Assembly: GCA_027489095.1 (NCBI GenBank)
Contig: JAIYAL010000197.1
Location: forward strand, 1 to 64,000
DNA length: 64,000 nt
Direction of reading: 5' to 3'
DNA from: Erythrobacteraceae bacterium
Lineage (GTDB): Bacteria > Pseudomonadota > Alphaproteobacteria > Sphingomonadales > Sphingomonadaceae
Below are positions 55,165 to 63,144 of this stretch, piece after piece. The translations under genes and the position numbers were made by a program. The first letter of the stretch is position 1, and each line of letters starts with the position of its first letter. Under the pieces are notes generated by a model that did not search any database, was not told the DNA's origin, and worked only from the letters and a program-made list of their open reading frames with translations.

Positions 55165-56229
55165 TCAATCGGTTTGATGCTCGCGCCAAGCCTGGAAGCG
55201 CTTGGCGATGCTATAGAGACGTTTGGGCCGTCCCCGGCCTTGACCGACGCGACCCCGGAAGCTTTCCAGCACATCCTTGCATCGTTCTTGCAGCAAGTTG
55301 ATCAGCACTACGTCCGATGTGGCCGCATCCATCCGTCGGTCTTCCTCGCGTTCGGCAAGGTAGGCGTTAAAATCGCCGATCGTCTTGATCGCGAGGGCCT
55401 GCTTTGCGGGATCGCCGATCAGCTCGCGGACGGCGTCGGGTGTGTTCAGTTCCAGCGTGGTCAGCACTTCGTGAAGCTGACCGGCGTTCTGGCTGAAATC
55501 GACGCCTTTGATGCTGCCGCCCATGCGGCCGATGAATTCCTGCACGTCGCGGAACGGGCCTTGCTGGGCCTGGAGACGCTTGTTAACTTGGTCGAGGAGA
55601 GCCGAGATTGCTTCATCACCCAAGCGGACCTTCTGTCCAAGGTCGCGCAGCAGGAACTTTTCGAAATCGCCGGGTTCGCCGTCAGGCTTGTAACCGATGT
55701 CGTGTTCGATCTCATTCCATACGTGGGCCATCATGGTGCAGATCTGGATTTCGCAGCCCACGTCCGCGAGATTTTCATAGGTGCCGACGCGCTCATCCTC
55801 CGGGAGGTAGGCCTGAACATGCGTGGCTCGGTAGAAGTTGCTCGGATCGTCCTGCTGCTTGTCCTTCGTGTCGAACTCTACGTCTCCGCCGTCACGTCCG
55901 CAGAACGCCTTGGCAATGGCGGCCTGAACAACGGCGCGATCCTCTTCGCGATACGTGGCGATGCGCACACCCGCGAGATCGCCGACCCCGTCGAAGATTT
56001 CATCGACGTCTGCGTAGTTTTTGCCAGGGTGGGCGCTAAACCGGCGCAGCTTGCCTTCGAAGGACTTGGCGCTTTTGACCCGAAATGTGACTTGCGCGCG
56101 GATCGCGCTGGCCTCGCAGATATCACTGGTGCAAATTTCAGCGACGCGGTCGGCGAGCTTCACATAGCGGTCGCGTTCCCGATGATAACGCCGGACAGCA
56201 GGTTCAATGAGATCGGTGTTGAACGGCAC
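55165..56229 (-). CDS. RelA/SpoT-domain nucleotidyltransferase, possible toxic alarmone synthetase
   Basis: A protein of 354 residues from the GTG used here; a TTG start 24 codons upstream would overlap the neighbour. The synthetase fold is recognisable from VGDLAGVRIATYREEDRAVV, FYRATHVQAYL, and EIQICTMMAHVWNEIEHDIGYK (classically EIQVRT...AWAEIEHDLGYK). There is no hydrolase domain, so it is a stand-alone synthetase. Such proteins make (p)ppGpp or, as toxSAS toxins, modify other nucleotides or tRNA. The C-terminal 170 residues are helical. GTG was chosen for the AGAGAG eight bases upstream. The small gene just upstream could be its antitoxin. Confidence 0.75.
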   Translation of the reverse strand: MPFNTDLIEPAVRRYHRERDRYVKLADRVAEICTSDICEASAIRAQVTFRVKSAKSFEGKLRRFSAHPGKNYADVDEIFDGVGDLAGVRIATYREEDRAVVQAAIAKAFCGRDGGDVEFDTKDKQQDDPSNFYRATHVQAYLPEDERVGTYENLADVGCEIQICTMMAHVWNEIEHDIGYKPDGEPGDFEKFLLRDLGQKVRLGDEAISALLDQVNKRLQAQQGPFRDVQEFIGRMGGSIKGVDFSQNAGQLHEVLTTLELNTPDAVRELIGDPAKQALAIKTIGDFNAYLAEREEDRRMDAATSDVVLINLLQERCKDVLESFRGRVGQGRGRPKRLYSIAKRFQAWREHQTD

Positions 56230-56276
56230 GCAGTAGTCTCTCTTCTGGCAGACTTGGTGGACATAGGTGTGCTGGA

Positions 56277-56696
56277 TCAGTCTTCCGTATCGCTGTCGCA
56301 ATCCTCAGCGCCCATGTCGATGCCGATGTACTGGCATTCGCCATGCATCCGATCGAGCGTGATCTCGAACACCAGCACGTTGCCGGGCCAGTCGTCGAAA
56401 TGGCCGTCGAGGAGGTCGTAGAGACTGGCATCGCGGTCGTCCCTGGGCAGGGACTTGCGCAGGGCCTTGATGGCCTGTCTCAAGTCCTTGCGGAGGTAAT
56501 CCAGATCCTCGTCACCACCGATCATGGGGGAAACAAGGTTGAACAGGACGGGCTTTATCCGGCCATAGGCGATCGGCTTGCCCTCGCCTGCGGGGTCGAT
56601 GCGGAAGATGACCTTGCCGCTGATCGGGCAGCGGAGCGCGGGCGCGGCATCGACTTCATAGCCGAGCCGCACCTGATTCCGGTTCAGAATTCCCAT
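56277..56696 (-). CDS. Small partner of the RelA/SpoT-domain gene, possible antitoxin
   Basis: A 139-residue protein of unrecognised family: a compact alpha/beta sequence (VRLGYEVDAAPALRCPISGK, GNVLVFEITLDRMHGECQYIGIDMG) with an acidic tail (DCDSDTED). It is first in a two-gene operon, about 48 bases before the RelA/SpoT start, the order seen in many toxin-antitoxin pairs. Its function is inferred only from position and size. Confidence 0.6.
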   Translation of the reverse strand: MGILNRNQVRLGYEVDAAPALRCPISGKVIFRIDPAGEGKPIAYGRIKPVLFNLVSPMIGGDEDLDYLRKDLRQAIKALRKSLPRDDRDASLYDLLDGHFDDWPGNVLVFEITLDRMHGECQYIGIDMGAEDCDSDTED

Positions 56697-57020
56697 CTAG
56701 CATCCCCTCTCTCTTTATATCTCTATCTCTTGCGCTTACGCATGCTCGGGCGGATTCTTTGGCAAACCCTCTTCTGCCAAAGATCGAGGCAAACAGTCGG
56801 CTCGTGCGCAGCGCCAGCGCCGCCGGCAATCCGTTGTCTGTGGATATCACGAGAAGCCCTTGAAAGCGCCGATCGTATGTAGACCAACTGAACGAAGGTA
56901 TATTCCAGCGCACAGGCATTGACCAGTTCCTGCGTCGGGGTGTCATCGGCGTGGGGGGCAACGATCCGGGAGGATGCGTGAGGGGTTGCAGCCGGGGGTG
57001 GGGCTGTTAGCCTGCGCAGC
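56697..57020. other. Intergenic region between divergent operons
   Basis: About 320 bases between the minus-strand alarmone pair and the plus-strand HEPN gene, so it should hold both promoters. A pyrimidine-rich tract with TCTCTTTATATCTCTATCTC (56710-56729) is next to the small partner gene. A 99-residue minus-strand frame (56723-57022) with a partly protein-like N-terminal half exists, but it has no supporting evidence. Confidence 0.4.
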
Positions 57021-57713
57021 ATGACCCATGGCGTTGCCCCTCCCGATCCGCTGAATCCTCTGGCGCTGAAGGAGAAGCAGCGGCGGTTGCGTGACGGTTT
57101 TCCGACGCCGTTGTCGCTGCGGGTCCATCGTGCGCTGTCCTGGCTGATCCGCGCCGATGTGGAGGCCGATGATCAGGATGTGCGCTTCCTGCTCTCGTGG
57201 ATCGGGTTCAATGCGGCCTATGCGTCGGACGTTTCGCTGGCGCTGGGGGCCGAAAGCCAGCGCCAGCGTGACTTGTTCATGCGGTTTTTCACGACGCTGG
57301 TGGGGTTCGACAATCGGCACCGGATCTATGGCCTGGTGTGGCAGCGGTTTGCGCAGGAAATCCGCGTGCTGCTGGACAATCGCCACGTCTTCGCGCCGTT
57401 CTGGCTGCACCACAATGGCAGCGCGGGCTTTGCCGACTGGCGCGACCGTATGGAGCGCGAGCGGGTGGCCATCAACAGCGCGCTGGCGCGGCATGACACC
57501 GCCACCTTGCTCTCGATCGTGTTCGGGCGGCTCTATGTGCTGCGCAACCAGATCGTGCACGGTGGGGCCACGTGGAACAGCAGCGTCAACCGCGCGCAAG
57601 TGCGCGACGGCGCAGCCATCCTGGGCTGCCTGCTGCCATTGTTCATCGACCTGATGATGGACAATCCGGACCATGAATGGCCCATGCCGCAATATCCCGT
57701 TGTGGAAGACTGA
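57021..57713 (+). CDS. HEPN-domain protein, candidate RNase
   Basis: A 230-residue, largely helical protein. RLYVLRNQIVHGG contains the R-x4-H signature of HEPN ribonucleases (Arg175 to His180), within two long helices. The N-terminal half (RVHRALSWLIRADVEADDQDVRFLLSWIGFNAAY) resembles Apea-like HEPN proteins. It overlaps the DUF3883 gene by one base (TGATG), so the two form a unit. It is probably the effector of a defence or abortive module, with the second protein a DNA-binding or nuclease partner. Confidence 0.7.
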   Translation: MTHGVAPPDPLNPLALKEKQRRLRDGFPTPLSLRVHRALSWLIRADVEADDQDVRFLLSWIGFNAAYASDVSLALGAESQRQRDLFMRFFTTLVGFDNRHRIYGLVWQRFAQEIRVLLDNRHVFAPFWLHHNGSAGFADWRDRMERERVAINSALARHDTATLLSIVFGRLYVLRNQIVHGGATWNSSVNRAQVRDGAAILGCLLPLFIDLMMDNPDHEWPMPQYPVVED

Positions 57714-58597
57714 TGGCCGGGGAGGATTGGACCACACCCGAGATCGAACAGATCGTGGTGGATTACTTTGCCATGCTGGACGATGACATTGCCGAGCGGC
57801 CATACAACAAGGCGGAGCACAACCGGGCGTTGCAGGCGCGGATCGGGCGCAGCAAGGGGTCCATCGAATTCAAGCACCAGAACATCAGTGCCGTCCTGCT
57901 CGGCTTCGGGCAGCCGTGGATTCCCGGATACAAGCCGGCGATGAACTTTCAGGCAGCGCTCGTGGACGGGGTGCGTCGCTGGCTGGATGCCAATCCGCAA
58001 TGGCTTGCGCCGCGCGACTGGTGGACCGCTTCAGCGGTGGCAGAGGCGGGCGGGGCCGAAGCGAACGGGGCAGGGGGCGGCCATGCTCTGCGCCGCGATA
58101 TGCCGACGCTGTGGATCGGCCCGCCGCCGACGCATCGCAATGAACCGCCGCCGGTCGATCCGCAGGTGCTGGCCGCGTTCGGGCGGAAGTGGGACGTGGC
58201 CGCGCGCGATGCTCGCAACCGCGCACTGGGGAAGGCGGGCGAGGCGCTGGTGCTGCACCATGAACGCGCAGGGTTGGTGGCTGCCGGGTGCGGCGCGCTC
58301 GCGGATAAGGTGCGCTGGACATCCGAGCAGGATGGCGACGGCTACGGCTATGACATCCTGAGCTTCGAGGCCGATGGGCGCGAGCGGCTGATCGAAGTGA
58401 AGACAACCAACGGGTGGGAGCGCACACCGTTTCACATCACCGCCAACGAGGTGGCCGTGGCCGACGCGCGGCGGGATTCGTGGCATCTGGTGCGCTTGTG
58501 GAACTTTGCGCGCGCACCGCGGGCCTTTGCGCTGCGTCCACCATTGGCCGACCACGCCGAGCTGACACCAACCAGCTTTCTCGCCGCGCTGCGCTAG
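57713..58597 (+). CDS. DUF3883-containing protein with a PD-(D/E)xK-like motif
   Basis: A 294-residue protein. The C-terminal 120 residues form the DUF3883 domain: RNRALGKAGEALVLHHERAG, then GYGYDILSFEADGRERLIEVKTT, where Asp-x(n)-Glu-x-Lys matches a PD-(D/E)xK nuclease core. The N-terminal part is helical (TTPEIEQIVVDYFAMLDDDI, KGSIEFKHQNISAVLLGF) and could bind DNA. DUF3883 is frequent in restriction and defence proteins. Its ATG overlaps the stop of the HEPN gene, which argues for a joint function. Confidence 0.8.
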   Translation: MAGEDWTTPEIEQIVVDYFAMLDDDIAERPYNKAEHNRALQARIGRSKGSIEFKHQNISAVLLGFGQPWIPGYKPAMNFQAALVDGVRRWLDANPQWLAPRDWWTASAVAEAGGAEANGAGGGHALRRDMPTLWIGPPPTHRNEPPPVDPQVLAAFGRKWDVAARDARNRALGKAGEALVLHHERAGLVAAGCGALADKVRWTSEQDGDGYGYDILSFEADGRERLIEVKTTNGWERTPFHITANEVAVADARRDSWHLVRLWNFARAPRAFALRPPLADHAELTPTSFLAALR

Positions 58598-58611
58598 GCG
58601 CCGGAGCGGGG

Positions 58612-58917
58612 CTAGTCTAGCGGGACGGCTCCGGCGTCGATGATCGCAGCGAAGCCTTCGCTGACGCTGGCGCGGTCAACCAGATCGACTTTCCACGGCA
58701 GGGGGGACTCGTCGAAGGCTTCGGCCATTTCTGCCAGCAGCGAAAGGGGGAGGGGGGCCGGGCTTGCGAGCGCGAGATCGAGGTCTGACCAAGGCTTTGC
58801 TGTGCCCCGTGCCCTGCTGCCGAACACCGATACGCGCACGCCGGGGGGGAGGTAGCGCGCGAGGATTGCGCGGACTTGCGCCAGTTCGTCCGATGTAAGG
58901 GCGAGTGTGGCGGTCAT
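58612..58917 (-). CDS. mntA: MntA-like nucleotidyltransferase antitoxin
   Basis: A 101-residue minimal nucleotidyltransferase. GSRARGTAKPWSDLDLAL shows the GS-x10-D-x-D motif (Gly33-Ser34, Asp45, Asp47). Such proteins AMPylate and block the HepT RNase. The start overlaps the hepT stop by ATGA, giving hepT first and mntA second. Confidence 0.85.
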   Translation of the reverse strand: MTATLALTSDELAQVRAILARYLPPGVRVSVFGSRARGTAKPWSDLDLALASPAPLPLSLLAEMAEAFDESPLPWKVDLVDRASVSEGFAAIIDAGAVPLD

Positions 58918-59315
58918 CCGCGCGCTTGCAGGCGGGCGTGCAGGGCTTCCGCTTCGGCAAGGAAGGCGGGGATGGCTGAGACGACTTGTACGGCCTTGGC
59001 CTCGTCATAGGTGTGCGAGGTGATGTTGCGCATCTCGCGGAAGGTGCGCCAATCGGCCCACTCACCCGCTACAACGCCTTGCTCCACGCCCGTCCGGATC
59101 AGCGCCGGGAACGTCAGGCGGTCGATCTCTTCCGGATTGGCGGCTGCCTCTTCCAGCGCGCGGCGCAGCATCTTGTGCGCCAGATCGTAGGTAAATTCGA
59201 ACCGCTGGATCAGCCCGTCGCGGATCTGCGTGTCGGCAGTATCGGCCGCGAAACGGGCCAGCCCTTCGCGCAGGCGGGCGATGGCATTGGCGAAGGGCGT
59301 GAAATCAAGCGACAT
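58914..59315 (-). CDS. hepT: HepT-like HEPN RNase toxin
   Basis: A 133-residue helical protein. The motif RNITSHTY (Arg96, His101, Tyr103) is the R-x4-H-x-Y pattern of HepT, where Arg and His cut RNA and Tyr is the AMPylation target. The family name HI0074/DUF86-like nucleotidyltransferase substrate-binding protein also applies. It is followed by mntA with a four-base overlap. Confidence 0.85.
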   Translation of the reverse strand: MSLDFTPFANAIARLREGLARFAADTADTQIRDGLIQRFEFTYDLAHKMLRRALEEAAANPEEIDRLTFPALIRTGVEQGVVAGEWADWRTFREMRNITSHTYDEAKAVQVVSAIPAFLAEAEALHARLQARG

Positions 59316-59423
59316 GGTGGGCGTGATGCCACCAATGCGCGGCGCGGTAAACTAGGGCAGAACGCCCGCGAGATGGCGGGATGCACAGATGTCCTGCATT
59401 GCTGCGGAGGCGTGTTGTCGCTG

Positions 59424-60050
59424 TCAGTCAGGTGCGGCGAGGAACTTGCGGAGGCTGTCGGCGGTCCATGCCTTGCCGGTGAGGCTTGGTATGCCCTCGG
59501 CGTTCAGTGCCTCGGCGATGGCGGGGTTTTTCAGGCCCTGTTCGCGCAATGCGGCGGCCCTGGCGCGCGCGGCGGTCGCGCGGGCTGGCTTGGCTTTGAT
59601 CCATTCATGTTGGCGTTCGCGCCACTGCGCGAAGTGAGCAGAGGGATCAAAGTCTGGCGCGCCCGCGATTGGCAAGGAATTGGGCCAGATGGGTTCGAGC
59701 TGCAGGCCGAGCCGCTCGGAATGATGATGCAGCGGGGCATGGCTGCGCCAACCCTGTACTTCGCTGAAATCGACGTAGAGCACGACCGCATCATGAAGGC
59801 GGCAAATCGCGGCAACCCGTTCCAGCGGACCCTCGACGAGATCGCTCCCGCGGTCCGGCGCGATTTCGAGGAATGTTTCCTCGTGCACCAGATCGTAGCC
59901 GTTGTCCTTGGCGTGGCGGCGGATGGCGTCGCGCTGATAGCGGATGGTGCGGCTTGCCTCGGCGGCCTGGTCGATATTGCGCGGCAGGGTGGTGAAGCCC
60001 AGCCACGGCACTGACAATGTCCAGTAAAAGCCCACCGCCTTGCGCTTCAT
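59424..60050 (-). CDS. Recombinase-like protein of unknown function
   Basis: A 208-residue protein. The N-terminal part (AVGFYWTLSVPWLGFTTLPRNIDQAAEASRTIRYQRDAIRR, LYVDFSEVQGWR) resembles a resolvase fold but lacks a clear serine nucleophile. The C-terminus is a helix-turn-helix typical of large serine recombinases (AALREQGLKNPAIAEALNAEGIPSLTGKAWTADSLRKFL). The start was set by AGGAG five bases upstream; the frame is open a further 78 codons. It could be a degenerate recombinase or a DNA-binding regulator. Confidence 0.55.
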   Translation of the reverse strand: MKRKAVGFYWTLSVPWLGFTTLPRNIDQAAEASRTIRYQRDAIRRHAKDNGYDLVHEETFLEIAPDRGSDLVEGPLERVAAICRLHDAVVLYVDFSEVQGWRSHAPLHHHSERLGLQLEPIWPNSLPIAGAPDFDPSAHFAQWRERQHEWIKAKPARATAARARAAALREQGLKNPAIAEALNAEGIPSLTGKAWTADSLRKFLAAPD

Positions 60051-60174
60051 AGCCGCTCCTTCCTGCACAAACCCGGAAAATCCCGAGGGATCCGCACCAC
60101 CTCGTGCGGGGTGGTAAAGCCTTGTCATTGCCCCACTCTCATGCGGCGATCCAACAGTAACAGGAGAACGATCC

Positions 60175-61656
60175 ATGCGCACCAGCCACAGCCACCCCTT
60201 GCAGATTGCCGCCATCCTCGCCGGGCCCGGAATGGGGCGCGTCGGCCTCACGTTCTGCCCCGGCAAGAAGCAGGCCTCGGCCAAGAGCGGGGCGTGGGAC
60301 CGCGACCTTGATTGCGATCTGGATGCGATTGCCGATTGGGGTGCGGCGGTGGTTGTCTCGCTGATCGAGAGCCATGAGATGGAGGCGCTGGCAGTGACGG
60401 CGTTGGGCGAGAAGGTGGCGGCGCGACATATTCGCTGGCTTCACCTGCCGATTACCGACGTTTCAACGCCGGGAGCGCACTTCGAAAGGCGCTGGGTGGA
60501 AGACGGCGCGCTCTTGCGCGATCTCTTGCGCGCGGGGTTCGACGTGCTGGTGCACTGCAAGGGTGGGCTTGGCCGGGCGGGCACGATTGCGGCGCGGCTG
60601 CTGGTGGAATTGGGGTGGACGTCCGATGCGGCCATTGCCGCTGTGCGGGCCGTGCGACCGGGGGCCATCGAAACGCATGTCCAGCTGGCGCATGTGCAAG
60701 GCATTCGCGTGGCGCATGAGCCTATGCCCGATACGGCGCTCGCCGCGATGCTCGACCGTGCGGAAGGCGCGATGCTTGGGCTTGCCGTTGGCGACGCGGT
60801 GGGTACGACGCTGGAGTTCACCCGGCGCGACAGCATGCCCGCGCTGACCGACATGGTGGGCGGCGGCTCGTTCCGCCTGCAGCCTGGCGAATGGACCGAC
60901 GATACCGCGATGGCGCTGGCGCTTGGGGCTAGTCTGGAAGATTGTGGCGGGCTGGACGAGGCGGATCTCATGCGCAAGTTCGTGCGCTGGCATGAACAGG
61001 GCGACTATTCGTGCACCGGCACTTGCTTCGACATCGGCATCACCACCCGTCAGGCACTCGCGCGGTGGAAGCGTGCCGGGAACCCGGTCGCGGGATCGAC
61101 CGACCCGATGAGCGCAGGCAACGGCAGCCTGATGCGTCTGGCGCCGGTTGTCGTGCGCCATTTCCGCGACCGGGTGACCATGCGCGATGTCGCCGCCCGG
61201 CAAAGCCGTACCACCCACGCCGCGCCCGAGGCGGTCGATGCCTGCATCGCCTTTGCCGACGTGCTGGCCGATGCCATCGACGGGCACCCGCGCAGCCACG
61301 TTCTGCGCCCGCGTGACGAGCCTTACGCGGGCAGGATCGCGCCGATCATGGCCGGCGCATGGCGGGGCAGGCGGCGGCATGAAATCGCCTCGTCGGGCTA
61401 TGTCGCGCACAGCCTTGAGGCAGCACTCTGGTGCGTGGGGCGCACCGGATCGTTCGCGGATGCGGTGCTGCTGGCCGCCAACCTTGGCGATGATGCCGAC
61501 ACGACGGCAGCGATTGCTGGGCAGCTCGCGGGGGCGCTCTATGGGATCGCGGGCATTCCGGAGGCATGGCGCGAAAAGGTGGCGCTTGGCCCCCGGATCA
61601 CCGCGATGGCTGGGCGTTTGTTCGATGCGGGGCTTGGGCTGAACGCCGAGGATTGA
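60175..61656 (+). CDS. Dual-specificity phosphatase fused to ADP-ribosylglycohydrolase
   Basis: A 493-residue, two-domain protein. Residues 1-180 form a tyrosine/dual-specificity phosphatase-like domain with the HC-x5-R loop HCKGGLGRAG (Cys128, Arg134) and a general-acid-like Asp in LPITD. Residues about 190-490 form an ADP-ribosylglycohydrolase (DraG-like) domain: GLAVGDAVG, WTDDTAMALA (metal ligands), SAGNGSLMRL, and LGDDADTTAAIAGQLAGA. DraG enzymes remove ADP-ribose from proteins. AGGAG precedes the start. It lies near a macrodomain gene, so the locus handles ADP-ribose. Confidence 0.85.
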   Translation: MRTSHSHPLQIAAILAGPGMGRVGLTFCPGKKQASAKSGAWDRDLDCDLDAIADWGAAVVVSLIESHEMEALAVTALGEKVAARHIRWLHLPITDVSTPGAHFERRWVEDGALLRDLLRAGFDVLVHCKGGLGRAGTIAARLLVELGWTSDAAIAAVRAVRPGAIETHVQLAHVQGIRVAHEPMPDTALAAMLDRAEGAMLGLAVGDAVGTTLEFTRRDSMPALTDMVGGGSFRLQPGEWTDDTAMALALGASLEDCGGLDEADLMRKFVRWHEQGDYSCTGTCFDIGITTRQALARWKRAGNPVAGSTDPMSAGNGSLMRLAPVVVRHFRDRVTMRDVAARQSRTTHAAPEAVDACIAFADVLADAIDGHPRSHVLRPRDEPYAGRIAPIMAGAWRGRRRHEIASSGYVAHSLEAALWCVGRTGSFADAVLLAANLGDDADTTAAIAGQLAGALYGIAGIPEAWREKVALGPRITAMAGRLFDAGLGLNAED

Positions 61657-61753
61657 GGCGCAGGTCTTACCCCGAGGGCCAACGGGCGAAACAGTCGTGT
61701 TTGTGGGCCATCCCACCGACCATGCCGGCAAACCCGACCGGGGCCACGAACCT

Positions 61754-62446
61754 TCAGTCCCGAGGCTCCGCGAACGCGAGGTCAAGGAGCGCAACCCGTC
61801 CGCGCCAGAGTTCATGGTCGGTCGCGTCCGCAGGCTCGGGTGCCTGGTGCCAAGGTGCTTTATGGATCGGCTCGATTACCTGATCCCAGTAGGTTTGGAC
61901 CGTCATGTCCGCGACTTTCATGCCGAGCATTTCAGCCAGGCCTCGCTCATTGCCGCTGGTCACGCACACGAAAACGTCGGGGCGTTTCATCGCAAGGAGG
62001 CGGCTCGATGTGGCGAGCGGGTTTTCGAAATCGAGAGTTCTGGTAAACTCTTCGATGAACTTGCCATAGTGCTTGGCCGTGACCGCTCCGGTCAGCGGGA
62101 CGGCATCGACCGCGCGGCTGAGCGCAAGCGCACCTTTCTTATCCGTCACGTGGCGTCTGAACACGCCCGACGCGCTCATTGAGCCAAAGATCCCAAAGTC
62201 GACAGTGGTACGATGTTGCCGCAGGAGGCTTTTACTGTCTGCTTCGGAGCGGATTGTTCCGGCAATGGCCTTCCGTTCAAGCGGGTTGATGTGGACAAAC
62301 GAGGCTGCATTCTCGAACCAGGTCCTGCAGTGGCGCAGCACTTCAAGGCGCTGTTCGAGGCGTGCGGTTTGGCGGCGGTCGGCGTCGGCGTCCATGGCGG
62401 GGTCGGTCATTTTCGCCCGATACTCGTCCCAGTTCAGATTCAACAT
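61754..62446 (-). CDS. Hypothetical protein in the ADP-ribose cluster
   Basis: A 230-residue protein of unrecognised family. It has a charged N-terminal helical half (DADADRRQTARLEQRLEVLRHC) and a C-terminal domain with LLAMKRPDVFVCVTSGNERGLAEMLGMKVADMTVQTYWDQVIEPIH, which looks like an alpha/beta fold with a conserved Asp-Val-Phe. The start has AGGAG ten bases upstream; the frame is open 41 codons further. It is opposite in strand to its neighbours. It is a candidate for the toxin or substrate of the locus, but that is speculation. Confidence 0.55.
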   Translation of the reverse strand: MLNLNWDEYRAKMTDPAMDADADRRQTARLEQRLEVLRHCRTWFENAASFVHINPLERKAIAGTIRSEADSKSLLRQHRTTVDFGIFGSMSASGVFRRHVTDKKGALALSRAVDAVPLTGAVTAKHYGKFIEEFTRTLDFENPLATSSRLLAMKRPDVFVCVTSGNERGLAEMLGMKVADMTVQTYWDQVIEPIHKAPWHQAPEPADATDHELWRGRVALLDLAFAEPRD

Positions 62447-62633
62447 GATCGAATTGCTCCTGCGATGGGCATCCCAGTATGTCGGCACCGGAACTATAAA
62501 AAAATGATTTGAAACAGAAATTTTTTGGATTCTTGCAGCTGTCCATACGACTACTTTAACGCCGGTCAATGTCAGTCGCTATCACTTGATATGCGTATCA
62601 GGTGGAGATTCTCATCACAGGAGTGTGATTGGC

Positions 62634-63101
62634 ATGATCGAAGTTATCGAAGGCGACATTGTCACGCAGATGGTTGATGCGATCATCAATGCAGCGGGCC
62701 CCGGGCTGCGGGGCGGCGGGGGTGTGGACGGTGCGATCCACCGTGCCGCGGGTCCCGCCTTGCGCCGCGCAAGCATGAAGCTGGCGCCGTGCCCCCCGGG
62801 GGAGGCACGGATCACCGGGGCCGGGCGTTTGCATGCCAAGCATATAATCCATGCGGTGGGGCCACGCTGGCGCGACCCCGATGCAGAAGCAATCCTCGCC
62901 AGATGCTATGCCGCCGCATTCCAACTGGCGGAGAGCCATGCGTGCCAGACCGTAGCCTCTCCGTTCATCAGCTGCGGTGTGTTCGGCTTCCCGGCGGAAA
63001 TCGGCCGCCGTATCGCGCTCGATTGCGGCGAGCGCTTCCTTGCCTCGAGCCAGCATGTTCGCCGCATCACGTTCGTGAGCTTCGGGCGGGCACAGCTTTG
63101 A
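62634..63101 (+). CDS. Macrodomain protein
   Basis: A 155-residue stand-alone macrodomain. The ADP-ribose loop reads IINAAGPGLRGGGGVDGAIH, against the usual NAAN...GGGGVDGAIH, and the second loop is PFISCGVFGFP. These proteins bind or hydrolyse ADP-ribose, or reverse ADP-ribosylation as in DarG. The changed Asn to Gly in the first motif may alter catalysis. The start was chosen for GGAGTG eight bases upstream; the frame is open 16 codons further. The WYL gene faces it. Confidence 0.8.
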   Translation: MIEVIEGDIVTQMVDAIINAAGPGLRGGGGVDGAIHRAAGPALRRASMKLAPCPPGEARITGAGRLHAKHIIHAVGPRWRDPDAEAILARCYAAAFQLAESHACQTVASPFISCGVFGFPAEIGRRIALDCGERFLASSQHVRRITFVSFGRAQL

Positions 63102-63144
63102 ACTGGTATTCCGCTGCCGCCGCAGTGCCGCGCCCGTCAGCGCT

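Noticed and set aside
56723-57022. Small minus-strand gene between the alarmone pair and the HEPN gene
   Set aside because: The second half is Arg-rich noise and no start signal or family is visible.
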